Shown: one piece after another, positions 1-8,025 of the stretch
How the letters are laid out: the number at the start of each line of letters is the position of its first letter
Numbering within the stretch: the stretch's first letter is position 1
NCBI GenBank assembly: GCA_005884125.1
Contig: VAXP01000138.1
Location: 33,039-71,579, forward strand
DNA length: 38,541 bases
Source of the DNA: Actinomycetota bacterium
GTDB taxonomy: Bacteria > Actinomycetota > Acidimicrobiia > Acidimicrobiales > AC-35
Direction: 5' to 3'
Translations under genes and position numbers: made by a program
The notes under the pieces: generated by a model
Seen by the model: the letters and a program-made list of their open reading frames with translations, nothing else
Databases searched by the model: none
What the model was told of the DNA's origin: nothing

Positions 1-954
1 GACGGCAGTCTTCTTCGGATCGATAAAGGGGACCAGCTCTACCATCCGCCGCGCCGCGGCACCCGTGGCGTAGACCTCGTCGTAGCTCCTGTTCTGCTGA
101 GCGTTGAACTTGGCGCTCCGTGCTGTGACGACGCCGAGGTTGGTCAACACCGCTTGAAGGTCATCCAGGAGCCGGGGGGAGTCGAGGCCACCGATCGCCC
201 ACGACCGAGACGGCGCGTGGATGTGGGCGCCGAGACTGAGGCCCTGAAGAAAGGCGAGCACCATCTCGCGCGGTGACCGCAGGATCGCGTCCGGTATGCG
301 CTTCGCTGAAGTCGTGCTCCCGCACCCGAGATAGTCGAGGAACTCGACCACGGCCTTGGAGTTCAGCTCGACAAGGGCGCACCGGTCACTGGGACGGCGG
401 ATGTGGGCACCCTCACCAAAGGAGCGGTCCGCGGCTTCCGCGATGCGGTTCAGGACCGCCGGCACGGAGTTGGTGATCCGGACCGACAGTACCGGCCGGA
501 CCGTGCAACCCTCGGAGGCATACGCACCCAGGAAGAAGGCCAGGTCCTCGGTCATCTCGCTGGGAACGCGAGCCGCCCTCTCAGACCCATGGGCTGCACT
601 GGGAACGAAGTCATCGAACCGAGGTGGTGCCGCGGCCCACATGTCGTCGCCGTATTTTGTGGCCACGAGGTCCCCTACGGCGATCTCATCGAGGCGCCGC
701 CACTCCACACCTGCCTCTCCCACGACGAGGACACGATGGTTGGCGGTTCCGCACACCCGGTGACCCGAGCGCAGGACGACTTCCCGTACCGGCCGGACAC
801 CGCCGTAGTAGAACGCGTCCGTCTTCTGTGTTGCTGGCACTGATGCCACTTCGACGATCTCGTCGCGGAAGGTGTCCGGAGCCTCCCCCTGATGAAGGCT
901 CCCGATCCGCACCAAGCCGTCGGCCGTGGTCAGGAGCGTCTCTCCCACGACGCA
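1..954 (-). mobile_element. Intein 4 in NrdJ, truncated by window edge (at least 318 aa), endonuclease possibly degenerate
   Basis: Starts CVVGETLLTTADGLVRIG directly after PFISGAISK, the conserved site normally followed by TVN. Block B is GTANHRVLVV. The first LAGLIDADG helix is LAFFLGAYASEGC, keeping the acidic residue as Glu. The second, expected as FLxGLFxxDG, reads FLQGLSLGAHIHA, so the Asp-Gly pair is absent. The C-terminal splicing blocks lie outside the window. The N-terminal module resembles intein 3 (GLVR, GxV.PV, GTxxHR), so the two may share ancestry. Confidence 0.88.
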
Positions 955-3900
955 CTTGCTGATGGCCCCGCTGATGAACGGCTGCACCGCGGACATCATG
1001 CGCACGTGGCCCATGTAGTGGATGGTGTTGTCGCCCATGGAGCAGGCGAACACGGGTAGGTCGTCCGGCGTCAGGTGAGGGGCGCCCAAGATCGACTTGT
1101 GCTCGTCGATGTAGGCCACGATCCCGGCGATCTGGGCGTCGTCATAGCCGAGTCGGCGCAGGGCACGAGGCACGGTCTGGTTGACGATCGACATGGTGCC
1201 GCCGCCCACCAGCTTCTTCATCTTGACCAGACCGAGGTCGGGCTCGACACCCGTGGTGTCGCAGTCGAGCAGCAGGCCGATGGTGTTGTGACTAACCAGT
1301 CCGTTGGCCACGTAGGTGACGTTCTCGGGCACGGAGAGGTCGTAGGTCAGCTCCTCCTCCTCCAGCTCCGCGGTCGTCACCGTGTCGTAGAAGAAGGAGA
1401 GCAGGTGAGCAAGGTCGGCGTCATCGGTGCGCTCCAACAACTCGTTGGCCAGCTGCCGGGTGACCGGTCCCCGCCAGGCCCGCATCCGATCCGTGGTCGG
1501 AACCAGGCGCTCGACCAGCTCCTTGGTCAGCGGGACGTGGTCTCTCCGGGCCCCCTGCTTGGCCGCCGGGCACATCACGGCGGCGCTCTTGCGCTCGCTG
1601 ATGAAGCCGATCTCCGCCAGCCAGCGCTCATTGGCTGAAAGGTTGAGAAGGCGCAGGACGGCCAGGGGCGTGGTGGCCCGGCCGGTCCGGGTCACGTCGG
1701 ACTTGCGGGTCGTGGGATATCCGATGGCGAGGAGCAGGTTCTGGACGTCGTGCGAGAGGTCCAGCGACCGCGTGCTCCAAACCGGGTAGCCGGCCGTGAC
1801 CGTCCCGTCAGACTCGAACAGCCCCCGGAGGAACGCGGCGTAGACGGGCCGGTCGTTGGTCTGCAGCACCGCGTCGGGGATACGGGGGGGGTCGTTGTCG
1901 AACCCGCTCGTCTTCCACCACAGGGCCACGCCCAGAGAGTCGACCCGCACCTCGGTGTCGCCCTCGTGCGCGGACACATGGCTCTCGAGCCCGAAGGCCT
2001 CCTTCAGGAGCACCTGGAGCCGGGCGATGACGTCGAGGTCGCCACTGGTGACCCGGAAGCGCAGGCTGTCGGCCTGCAGCGAGCCGTCGCCCGTGAAGTA
2101 GCCGACCAGCTCGGCCAGCCCGCGGGTCATGGTGCGGGGGGCGATCACGTGGTCGTCGCCCGTCCAGTAGGCGTCCCGCATGGGCGGCATCGGCACCGAC
2201 TGCGGTTCCCCGATGAGCTGGTCGAGAGAGAGGGGGACGAGGTCCCCCGCTCCGACGTCGGCGAGCCTCTTCCACTGCCATTGGCCCGTGGCCGGGTCGA
2301 CGACCTTGATCCGGTGCTGCGGAGTGCCCTGGAGGCGGTACCCGTGAGCCGTCTCCACACCCACCACCGGCTCCACGCCGTTGATGAAGAACTTGGTCGC
2401 CGTCTTCGGGCCCTGGTCGGTCTGGACGGCGATGTCGAGGTCCTGCCACCTGGCCCCGTCCACGTCGCCCAGCGAAGCCAGGCGCACCAGCCCCCGCTCG
2501 GTCGGGACCAGCGTTCCTCCGACCAGGCAGCCGGTCGGTGCGAGGACGCTGGCCTGCGAGTTGCGCACCCCGAACTGCTCACCCAGCTCGACCGCGCTGT
2601 CCCAGGACTCCTGGGCCGCGGTGAGGAGTTCGTGGGGGACGGCTTCCTCGTCGATCTCGGCCACCTTGGCTCTGTGCATGCGCAGGACGCCCAACATGGC
2701 CGCCGAGTTCTCCTGGTAGCCGGCGAAGGGGCCCATGCGGGCCGCCGTTCGGGCCGAGGTCGCATAGGAGTGGCCGGTGAGGAGGGCGGTGATGGCCCCG
2801 GCCCAAGCCCGACCCTCGTCGGAGTCGTAGGGAAGGCCCTGAGCCATGAGCAGGGCGCCCAGGTTGGCGTAGCCGATGCCCAGCTGGCGGAAGCGGCGGG
2901 AGGTCTCGGCGATCCTCTCCGTCGGGTAGTCGGCGTTGCCGACCAGGATCTCCTGGGCCGTGAACACCACCTCGACCGCGGCCCTGAACCCCTCCACGTC
3001 GAAGGTTCCGTCGTTTTGCAGGAACTTCAGGAGGTTGAGGCTGGCGAGATTGCATGCCGAGTTGTCGAGGTGCATGTATTCGCTGTTGTGGACGATCACA
3101 CCGCGGCCTTCAGCGGTGGCGACGGCGAAGTTGTGCTCCTCAGCCACTTCGAGGTCGTATACGGCGACCTGGTCGCCCAGGTCGAGATGCCTGATCGAGG
3201 TCACGCGATCGTCGCCCGCCGAGCCTCGCAGCCGAGCCCCCGAATAGAGCGAGCTCGCCTCTACCCAATCACCCGCGCGTGTGAGGAAGCGATGTTCTGG
3301 CGTGCAGCGGAGGCACCCACCGAGCTCGGTCTCGATCTCAACGAGCTCACTCGTGTACCCGGCGACCCAGGCCTTGACGATCGGACTCTCGAGCCGGCGC
3401 ATGCCATGCGACATGCATACAGCCGCGGGGAGCGCTGCGCCGGCCTCGCAGCGGTCCTTGAGGACGGAGATGGGCACAGGACCGGCATCAGTGAGAATCA
3501 GCGTCTCACCGACGAAGCAGCAAGGATTGCTTGCGTTGATCCGACCGGTCACCGGCGCGGTGTGCCAGCGGTTGATCGTGGTGTCGAACTGCATGCCGGG
3601 ATCGGCGCACTCCCAGGCCGCCTTGGCGATCTGGCGGAACAGGGCTCGCGCCTTCACCGTCTGGAGGACCTCGCCCGTCGTCACCGCTCGCAGGTGCCAG
3701 TCGGCGTCGTCCAGCACGGCCTGCATGAACTCGTCGGTCACCCGCACCGAGTTGTTGGCGTTCTGGTACTGGATGGAGTGACTGTCCCGGCCGTCGAGGT
3801 CCATGTCGAAGCCGGCGTCGCGAAGCGCCCGGGCCTTGCGCTCCTCGATGGCCTTGCACCAGATGAAGTCCTCGATGTCGGGATGGTCGGAATCGAGAAT

Positions 3901-5022
3901 GACCATCTTTGCTGCCCGACGAGTCTTGCCACCGCTACGAATTGTGCCCGCCGAGGCGTCGGCGCCGCGCATAAAGCTCACAGGCCCCGATGCGGCGCCT
4001 CCACCGGCCAGACCCTCCTTCGACGATCGCACTCGGGAGAGGTTGGTGCCCGCACCCGAACCACCCTTGAAGATCGTTCCTTCTTCGACATACCAGTTGA
4101 GGATCGAGCTCATCTCATCGTCCACCGCAAGGATGAAGCAGTTGTGAACCCGAAGGTCGGCGCTCAGGTACTCGCCGCTCTCGGTCTGGATGTCATAGAC
4201 GTCCATCTCGCCGAGGTCTTCGACGTACCCGATCTCGACCTGCTTGATCGGATGCACCGACGACCCGGTGTCATGCCACTCCAGTAGGTCGTCGAGTCGA
4301 AGGTCACCTGCTTCGACGAACTGGCCACCGTCGTCACCGTCGCCACCGTCGTCACCGGCGTCACTGCACCGCCAGACGAGGTGATCGGGAGTCACATCCA
4401 GTCGGTGACCGGCCTTGGTGTGGATTCGCAGGACGCTCTTTTGTCCGTTTGTCTTGACGGCCACGATCTGTGTGATCCCGTGGGCGTCGAAGACCTTGGT
4501 CCCGACCGCGTTGTCCTCGACCAGCCGGCCGATGGGAACGAGCCCCTCCGGCGTCGAGACCAGCGCGTCGTAGGGCTGGCAAGCCGAAGCCTGGGCGGGC
4601 ACGCCCTTGACCCCGATGTTGAACCACACCGGTGAGTTGAAGGCGGCCTTCTGGGTGATCACGAGGTGCTTGAGCTCGGCCCTGAAGGCCTCGGCCTCGG
4701 CCTCGTCGACGAAGTAGCCGTCCTTGACGCCCCAGCCCATGATCGTGTCGGCCACGCGGTCGACGACCTGGCGCAGCGACGACTCGCGCTCGGCCAAGCC
4801 CAGCGTCCCCCGGAAGTACTTCTGGGCCAGGATGTTGGTGGCGTTGACGCTCCACCCCGCCGGGACCTCCACTCCCAGCTGCTCGAAGGCCACCGAGCCG
4901 TCCCGGAAGTTGGTTATGCGGGCGTCGCGCCGCTCCCAGGTCACCTCGTCGTAGGGGTGAACGTCGGGCGTGGTGAAGTGCCGGCGGATCCCGATCCCCA
5001 GCCTCTGCGGGGCGATGGCCAT
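1..5022 (-). CDS. nrdJ: Class II ribonucleoside-diphosphate reductase with four inteins (3' end beyond window)
   Basis: Adenosylcobalamin-dependent reductase that makes deoxyribonucleotides. The frame is open from ATG 5022 to base 1 (1674 codons, no stop), so the ORF track omits it. Extein pieces lie at 5022-4582, 4140-3520, 3084-2530 and 1284-955 and rejoin into a normal NrdJ: an N-terminal part ending FNSPVWFNIG, the redox-Cys region SA|CFILAVDD, GGSGAGTNLSR, QYQNANNSVRV, the radical-site NPC|SEYMHLDNSACNLASL, LAPTG|TIGLLLDCDTTG and PFISGAISK|. By family knowledge, the Cys of SACF and SACNLAS form the redox pair, the Cys of NPC is the thiyl radical site and the Glu of SEY is the catalytic Glu. 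No N-terminal ATP-cone is visible. About 649 extein residues are seen; actinobacterial NrdJ is about 950 aa, so the C-terminus is missing. An AGGGAGG ribosome site lies 10 nt before the ATG. No nrdR is adjacent. Confidence 0.95.
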   Translation of the reverse strand, partial: MAIAPQRLGIGIRRHFTTPDVHPYDEVTWERRDARITNFRDGSVAFEQLGVEVPAGWSVNATNILAQKYFRGTLGLAERESSLRQVVDRVADTIMGWGVKDGYFVDEAEAEAFRAELKHLVITQKAAFNSPVWFNIGVKGVPAQASACQPYDALVSTPEGLVPIGRLVEDNAVGTKVFDAHGITQIVAVKTNGQKSVLRIHTKAGHRLDVTPDHLVWRCSDAGDDGGDGDDGGQFVEAGDLRLDDLLEWHDTGSSVHPIKQVEIGYVEDLGEMDVYDIQTESGEYLSADLRVHNCFILAVDDEMSSILNWYVEEGTIFKGGSGAGTNLSRVRSSKEGLAGGGAASGPVSFMRGADASAGTIRSGGKTRRAAKMVILDSDHPDIEDFIWCKAIEERKARALRDAGFDMDLDGRDSHSIQYQNANNSVRVTDEFMQAVLDDADWHLRAVTTGEVLQTVKARALFRQIAKAAWECADPGMQFDTTINRWHTAPVTGRINASNPCCFVGETLILTDAGPVPISVLKDRCEAGAALPAAVCMSHGMRRLESPIVKAWVAGYTSELVEIETELGGCLRCTPEHRFLTRAGDWVEASSLYSGARLRGSAGDDRVTSIRHLDLGDQVAVYDLEVAEEHNFAVATAEGRGVIVHNSEYMHLDNSACNLASLNLLKFLQNDGTFDVEGFRAAVEVVFTAQEILVGNADYPTERIAETSRRFRQLGIGYANLGALLMAQGLPYDSDEGRAWAGAITALLTGHSYATSARTAARMGPFAGYQENSAAMLGVLRMHRAKVAEIDEEAVPHELLTAAQESWDSAVELGEQFGVRNSQASVLAPTGCLVGGTLVPTERGLVRLASLGDVDGARWQDLDIAVQTDQGPKTATKFFINGVEPVVGVETAHGYRLQGTPQHRIKVVDPATGQWQWKRLADVGAGDLVPLSLDQLIGEPQSVPMPPMRDAYWTGDDHVIAPRTMTRGLAELVGYFTGDGSLQADSLRFRVTSGDLDVIARLQVLLKEAFGLESHVSAHEGDTEVRVDSLGVALWWKTSGFDNDPPRIPDAVLQTNDRPVYAAFLRGLFESDGTVTAGYPVWSTRSLDLSHDVQNLLLAIGYPTTRKSDVTRTGRATTPLAVLRLLNLSANERWLAEIGFISERKSAAVMCPAAKQGARRDHVPLTKELVERLVPTTDRMRAWRGPVTRQLANELLERTDDADLAHLLSFFYDTVTTAELEEEELTYDLSVPENVTYVANGLVSHNTIGLLLDCDTTGVEPDLGLVKMKKLVGGGTMSIVNQTVPRALRRLGYDDAQIAGIVAYIDEHKSILGAPHLTPDDLPVFACSMGDNTIHYMGHVRMMSAVQPFISGAISKCVVGETLLTTADGLVRIGSLHQGEAPDTFRDEIVEVASVPATQKTDAFYYGGVRPVREVVLRSGHRVCGTANHRVLVVGEAGVEWRRLDEIAVGDLVATKYGDDMWAAAPPRFDDFVPSAAHGSERAARVPSEMTEDLAFFLGAYASEGCTVRPVLSVRITNSVPAVLNRIAEAADRSFGEGAHIRRPSDRCALVELNSKAVVEFLDYLGCGSTTSAKRIPDAILRSPREMVLAFLQGLSLGAHIHAPSRSWAIGGLDSPRLLDDLQAVLTNLGVVTARSAKFNAQQNRSYDEVYATGAAARRMVELVPFIDPKKTAV
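1285..2529 (-). mobile_element. Intein 3 in NrdJ with LAGLIDADG homing endonuclease (415 aa)
   Basis: Full-length intein. Block A is CLVGGTLVPTERGLVRL and block B is GTPQHRIKVV. The endonuclease has a first LAGLIDADG helix LAELVGYFTGDGSLQ and a second FLRGLFESDGTVT; both acidic residues (GDG and SDG) are present, so it looks catalytically intact. Block F is LTYDLSVPENVTYVANG and block G is LVSHN, with Thr as +1. Excision restores LAPTG-TIGLLLDCDTTG, a recognised reductase insertion site. Confidence 0.93.
3085..3519 (-). mobile_element. Mini-intein 2 in NrdJ (145 aa)
   Basis: In-frame splicing element. It begins CFVGETLILTDAGPVPI, has block B CTPEHRFLT (TxxH), block F VAVYDLEVAEEHNFAV and ends VIVHN, with Ser as the +1 residue. 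Excision joins SNPC to SEYMHLDN, the universal radical-cysteine loop of ribonucleotide reductases. No LAGLIDADG segment is present, so it cannot home by itself. Its codons (AAT, CCT, ATT, ACT, GAT, GGT) are less GC-biased than those of the surrounding genes. Confidence 0.93.
4141..4581 (-). mobile_element. Mini-intein 1 in NrdJ (147 aa)
   Basis: In-frame protein-splicing element. It starts with Cys (CQPYDALVSTPEGLVPIG, block A), has the TxxH motif TPDH (block B), and ends with VYDIQTESGEYL (block F) and LRVHN (block G, His-Asn). The +1 residue is Cys of CFIL. No endonuclease domain is present; its place is taken by a short Gly/Asp-rich linker GDDGGDGDDGG. Removing it restores the expected ASACFIL motif, which fixes both junctions. 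The site lies immediately before the redox-active cysteine of the reductase, so the same Cys serves splicing and catalysis. Confidence 0.93.
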
Positions 5023-5032
5023 GGCGGTGGTG

Positions 5033-5039
5033 CCTCCCT
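5033..5039 (-). promoter_or_regulatory. nrdJ ribosome binding site
   Basis: AGGGAGG on the minus strand, 10 nt before ATG 5022. It decides the nrdJ start. Confidence 0.7.
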
Positions 5040-5087
5040 GTGTGGTGCGGTGGTGAGCCCGGTTCAGCCTGCCCTCTGGGACCCTAA

Positions 5088-5103
5088 CCACAACATCTTG
5101 TGG
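5088..5103. promoter_or_regulatory. NrdR-box-like palindrome upstream of nrdJ
   Basis: CCACAACATCTTGTGG has perfect 6-bp arms around CATC. It fits the 16-bp NrdR-box layout (CwA at 4-6, AT at 8-9, TwG at 11-13). NrdR represses ribonucleotide reductase genes, usually through two tandem boxes; here only one is good. It lies downstream of the predicted -10, about 65 nt before the start codon. Confidence 0.65.
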
Positions 5104-5135
5104 TCCCTGGGGACCGAACCCCGAGATAGCGGCTA

Positions 5136-5165
5136 ATTACAGCATCGTAGTTTCATCTGTGTCAA
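5136..5165 (-). promoter_or_regulatory. Predicted sigma70-type promoter of nrdJ
   Basis: On the minus strand, -35 TTGACA (5165-5160), an 18-bp spacer, and -10 TGTAAT (5141-5136). The elements are close to consensus and AT-rich against a GC-rich background. This predicts a leader of roughly 110 nt containing the NrdR-like box. I saw no cobalamin-riboswitch core in the leader. Confidence 0.6.
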
Positions 5166-5304
5166 TGGAAGATCGGCTGCCAAAGTCCAGGTCAGAGTCC
5201 ATTCGCGAAGGTTCGCAATACGCTTGCTAGGGACTAACAGAGCTGTTCCCGCCCGGCCCTGCCTGGGCCTGCCGCCACCCTTCGGCCCGAACTAGAAACC
5301 GCAC

Positions 5305-6531
5305 GTGGACCTCGAGATCCGACCCGCCACCGAGGACGAGGCCGAGGCGTTCGGGCGGGCCTCGGCGCTGGCCTTCGGCGCCCCCTTCGACGCCGAGCGC
5401 TTCTCCCGCAGCCAGCCCCTGGTCGACCTGGGCCGCACGCTGGCCGCCTTCGACCCCGGGGCGGGCCCGCTCCACGACGGCATCGTGGCCACGGCCCACA
5501 GCCACGCCTTCGAGGTGTCGGTCCCCGGCGCCGAAAGTCATGCGGCCGGGGTGGCCAACGTCACCGTCCGGCCGACCCATCGCCGGCGCGGTCTGCTCAC
5601 CGCCCTCATGCGCCGCCAGCTCGACGACACCCACCGGCGCGGTGAGCCACTGGCCTGCCTGTGGGCGTCCGAGGCCCCGATCTATCGCCGCTTCGGCTAC
5701 GGCCTGGCCACGCGCGGGCTGCGGTGGCAGCTGGAACGGCCGGGCACCTCCTTCACCCCCGGGCTGGACGCCGGCGCGCTGGAGGCCAGGCTCATGGCCC
5801 CCGCCGACGCCAGGTCCGCGCTGGCCGACCTCCACGAGCGCACGCGGGCCACCACGCCGGCCATGGTGAAGCGCACCCAGGGCTGGTGGGACCGCATCCT
5901 CCACAACGCCAAGGGCGACACCCTGGCCGTGGTCGTCGAAGGCGCCGGTCGACCCGAGGCCGCCGGCCTGTACAGCATCGCCCCGTCCTGGGCCAGCGCC
6001 GGCCCGGCCAACACCCTGTCGGCCAACGAGGTCTACGCGGTCACGCCCCAGGCCTACGCCGCGGTCTGGCGCTACCTGCTCGACGTCGACCTCGTCGGGC
6101 GGGTGACGACCTTCCACCGCCCCCTGGACGAACCCCTCCAGTGGCTGCTGGCCAACCCCCGCGCCCTGCAACCTGCCCTGGTGGAGGGGCTGTGGGCCCG
6201 GCTGGTCGACGTGGGCGCCGCCCTGGGCGGGCGCCGGTACTGGGCCGAGGCCCACCTCGTGCTCGACGTGACCGACCGCTTCTGCCCATGGAACGAGGGC
6301 CGCTGGCGCCTCGATGCCGGGATCGACGGCGCCAGCTGCGAGCGGGCCGGCTCCGCCGATCCCGATCTGCACCTGGACGTCGCCGACCTGGGCGCGTCCT
6401 ACATGGGCCTCGCCGTGTTCGGGTCTCTGCAGAGGGCCGGGTTGGTCGATGAGGACCGCCCCGGTGCGATCCGAGAGGCCGATCGGGCCTTCGCCTGGTC
6501 CACCGCCCCCTGGGCCGTCACCTTCTTCTGA
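5305..6531 (+). CDS. Eis-like GNAT N-acetyltransferase
   Basis: A 408-aa member of the Eis family (enhanced intracellular survival; acetyl-CoA-dependent amine acetyltransferases). The acetyl-CoA loop is VRPTHRRRGLLTALMRRQL (about residues 87-105), followed by LACLWASEAPIYRRFGYG, typical of Eis. The middle is a second GNAT-like fold and the C-terminus is SCP2-like. The protein ends in Phe-Phe; in Eis the terminal Phe carboxylate is thought to act as general base. GTG 5305 is used; no clear ribosome site precedes it. Its stop overlaps the glycerol kinase start (TGATG), so the two are probably co-translated. The substrate is unknown. Confidence 0.85.
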   Translation: MDLEIRPATEDEAEAFGRASALAFGAPFDAERFSRSQPLVDLGRTLAAFDPGAGPLHDGIVATAHSHAFEVSVPGAESHAAGVANVTVRPTHRRRGLLTALMRRQLDDTHRRGEPLACLWASEAPIYRRFGYGLATRGLRWQLERPGTSFTPGLDAGALEARLMAPADARSALADLHERTRATTPAMVKRTQGWWDRILHNAKGDTLAVVVEGAGRPEAAGLYSIAPSWASAGPANTLSANEVYAVTPQAYAAVWRYLLDVDLVGRVTTFHRPLDEPLQWLLANPRALQPALVEGLWARLVDVGAALGGRRYWAEAHLVLDVTDRFCPWNEGRWRLDAGIDGASCERAGSADPDLHLDVADLGASYMGLAVFGSLQRAGLVDEDRPGAIREADRAFAWSTAPWAVTFF

Positions 6532-8009
6532 TGCCCGTCGTCATCGCCATAGACGCGGGGACGACCGGCGTGCGCAGCCTCGCCGTCGACCACCACGGAA
6601 CACCTCTGGGATGGGCGTACCGGGAGTTCGCCCAGCATTTTCCCCGCCCGGGGTGGGTCGAGCACGACCCGCTGGAGATCTGGTCGGCGGTGGAGGGCAC
6701 GCTGGCCGAGCTCGTCCCCTCGCTCGACGAGGCGCCGGCCGCGGTGGGCATCACCAACCAGCGGGAGACCGCGGTGGCGTGGGACCGGCGCACGGGCAAA
6801 CCGTTGCACCGCGCCATCGTGTGGCAGGACCGCCGCACCGCGGCCCGCTGCGACGAGCTGCGCGACGCCGGCTGGTTGGCGATGGTGAGGGAGCGGACAG
6901 GGCTCGTGCTCGACCCCTACTTCTCGGCGACCAAGTTCCACTGGCTGATCACCCAGGGCGGGGTGAAGGTGGGACCCGACCTGGCCCTGGGGACGGTGGA
7001 CAGCTGGGTGCTCTGGAACCTGACCGGCGGTGTGCACGCCACCGATCCCTCCAACGCCAGCCGCACTCTGCTCTACGACATCTGCCGCCGGGGTTGGGAC
7101 GCGGAGCTGGGCGAGGCCATGGGGGTGCCGCTCGATCCTCTGCCCCAGGTCCTGCCCTCCAGCGGTCGCTTCGGGCTCTGCGCCAGGGGCGTCGCCGGAG
7201 GGGCGCTGGCCGGGACACCCGTCAGCGGGATAGCGGGCGACCAGCAGGCCGCGCTGTTCGGCCAGGCCTGCTTCGAGCCGGGCATGACCAAGAACACCTA
7301 CGGCACCGGGAGCTTCGTGCTCATGAACGTGGGCGCCACCTGCCCCGACCCGGTGGAGGGGCTGCTCACAAGCGTGGCCTGGGAGCTGGCGTCGGGCGAG
7401 GTGGCCTACGCCCTGGAGGGCGCCATCTTCGTCACCGGCGCCGCCATCCAGTGGCTGCGGGACGGTCTGGGCGTCATCGCCTCGGCCGCCGAGACGGGGC
7501 CGCTGGCTGCTTCGGTTCCCGACAGCGAAGGCGTCTACCTCGTGCCCGCCTTCGCCGGCCTCGGCAGCCCGTGGTGGGACCCCTACGCCCGAGGCTTGGT
7601 GGTGGGTCTCACCCGAGGGACGGGCCGGGCCCATCTGGCCCGGGCGGTGGTGGAGGCCATGGCCTACCAGACACGCGACGTCGTGGAAGCCATGGGAGAA
7701 GCGTCCGGAAGGCAGGTCACTGCTCTGCGGGCCGACGGCGGCGCCTCGGTGATGGATCTCCTCCTACAGCTCCAGGCCGACCAGCTCCAGGTCCCGGTGG
7801 CCCGGCCGCGCGTGCAGGAGACCACCGCGCTGGGCGCCGCCTACCTCGCCGGGCTGGCCGAGGGAGTGTGGGGGTCGCTGGACGAGCTGGCCTCGCACTG
7901 GGCCCTGGACGCCGAGTTCACCCCCCATGTGAGCCAGGCGGGCGCGGACACGCGCCACGCGGGCTGGCGGCGGGCGGTCGAGCGGTCGCGGGGGTGGGCT
8001 CGCTCCTGA
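6531..8009 (+). CDS. glpK: Glycerol kinase
   Basis: 492 aa, ATP-dependent phosphorylation of glycerol to sn-glycerol 3-phosphate. The FGGY fold has the N-terminal phosphate loop DAGTTGVRS. The glycerol-contacting residues match the E. coli enzyme: Arg-Glu in ITNQRET, Trp in IVWQD, Tyr in LDPYFSATK, Asp in GDQQAALFGQ and Phe in YGTGSFVLMN. FGLTRG-type and DGGAS motifs occur near the C-terminus. It is coupled to the acetyltransferase by a 1-base overlap. A second FGGY kinase at 31725 lacks several of these residues. Confidence 0.95.
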   Translation: MPVVIAIDAGTTGVRSLAVDHHGTPLGWAYREFAQHFPRPGWVEHDPLEIWSAVEGTLAELVPSLDEAPAAVGITNQRETAVAWDRRTGKPLHRAIVWQDRRTAARCDELRDAGWLAMVRERTGLVLDPYFSATKFHWLITQGGVKVGPDLALGTVDSWVLWNLTGGVHATDPSNASRTLLYDICRRGWDAELGEAMGVPLDPLPQVLPSSGRFGLCARGVAGGALAGTPVSGIAGDQQAALFGQACFEPGMTKNTYGTGSFVLMNVGATCPDPVEGLLTSVAWELASGEVAYALEGAIFVTGAAIQWLRDGLGVIASAAETGPLAASVPDSEGVYLVPAFAGLGSPWWDPYARGLVVGLTRGTGRAHLARAVVEAMAYQTRDVVEAMGEASGRQVTALRADGGASVMDLLLQLQADQLQVPVARPRVQETTALGAAYLAGLAEGVWGSLDELASHWALDAEFTPHVSQAGADTRHAGWRRAVERSRGWARS

Positions 8010-8025
8010 GCGCGGGCGCACCCGT

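Noticed and set aside
1750-4287. 845-aa plus-strand ORF in the track
   Set aside because: It is the antisense shadow of nrdJ and its inteins; the minus frame gives a clear NrdJ protein, and this ORF shows only low-complexity His/Arg/Gly/Val sequence.
5137-5153. Second NrdR box upstream of nrdJ
   Set aside because: Only partial agreement with the consensus, and its centre lies about 49 bp from the good box, not a usual spacing.
5023-5304. Cobalamin riboswitch or LexA box before nrdJ
   Set aside because: I found no B12-box-like core and no GAAC-N4-GTTC site; the gap is accounted for by promoter, NrdR-like box and ribosome site.
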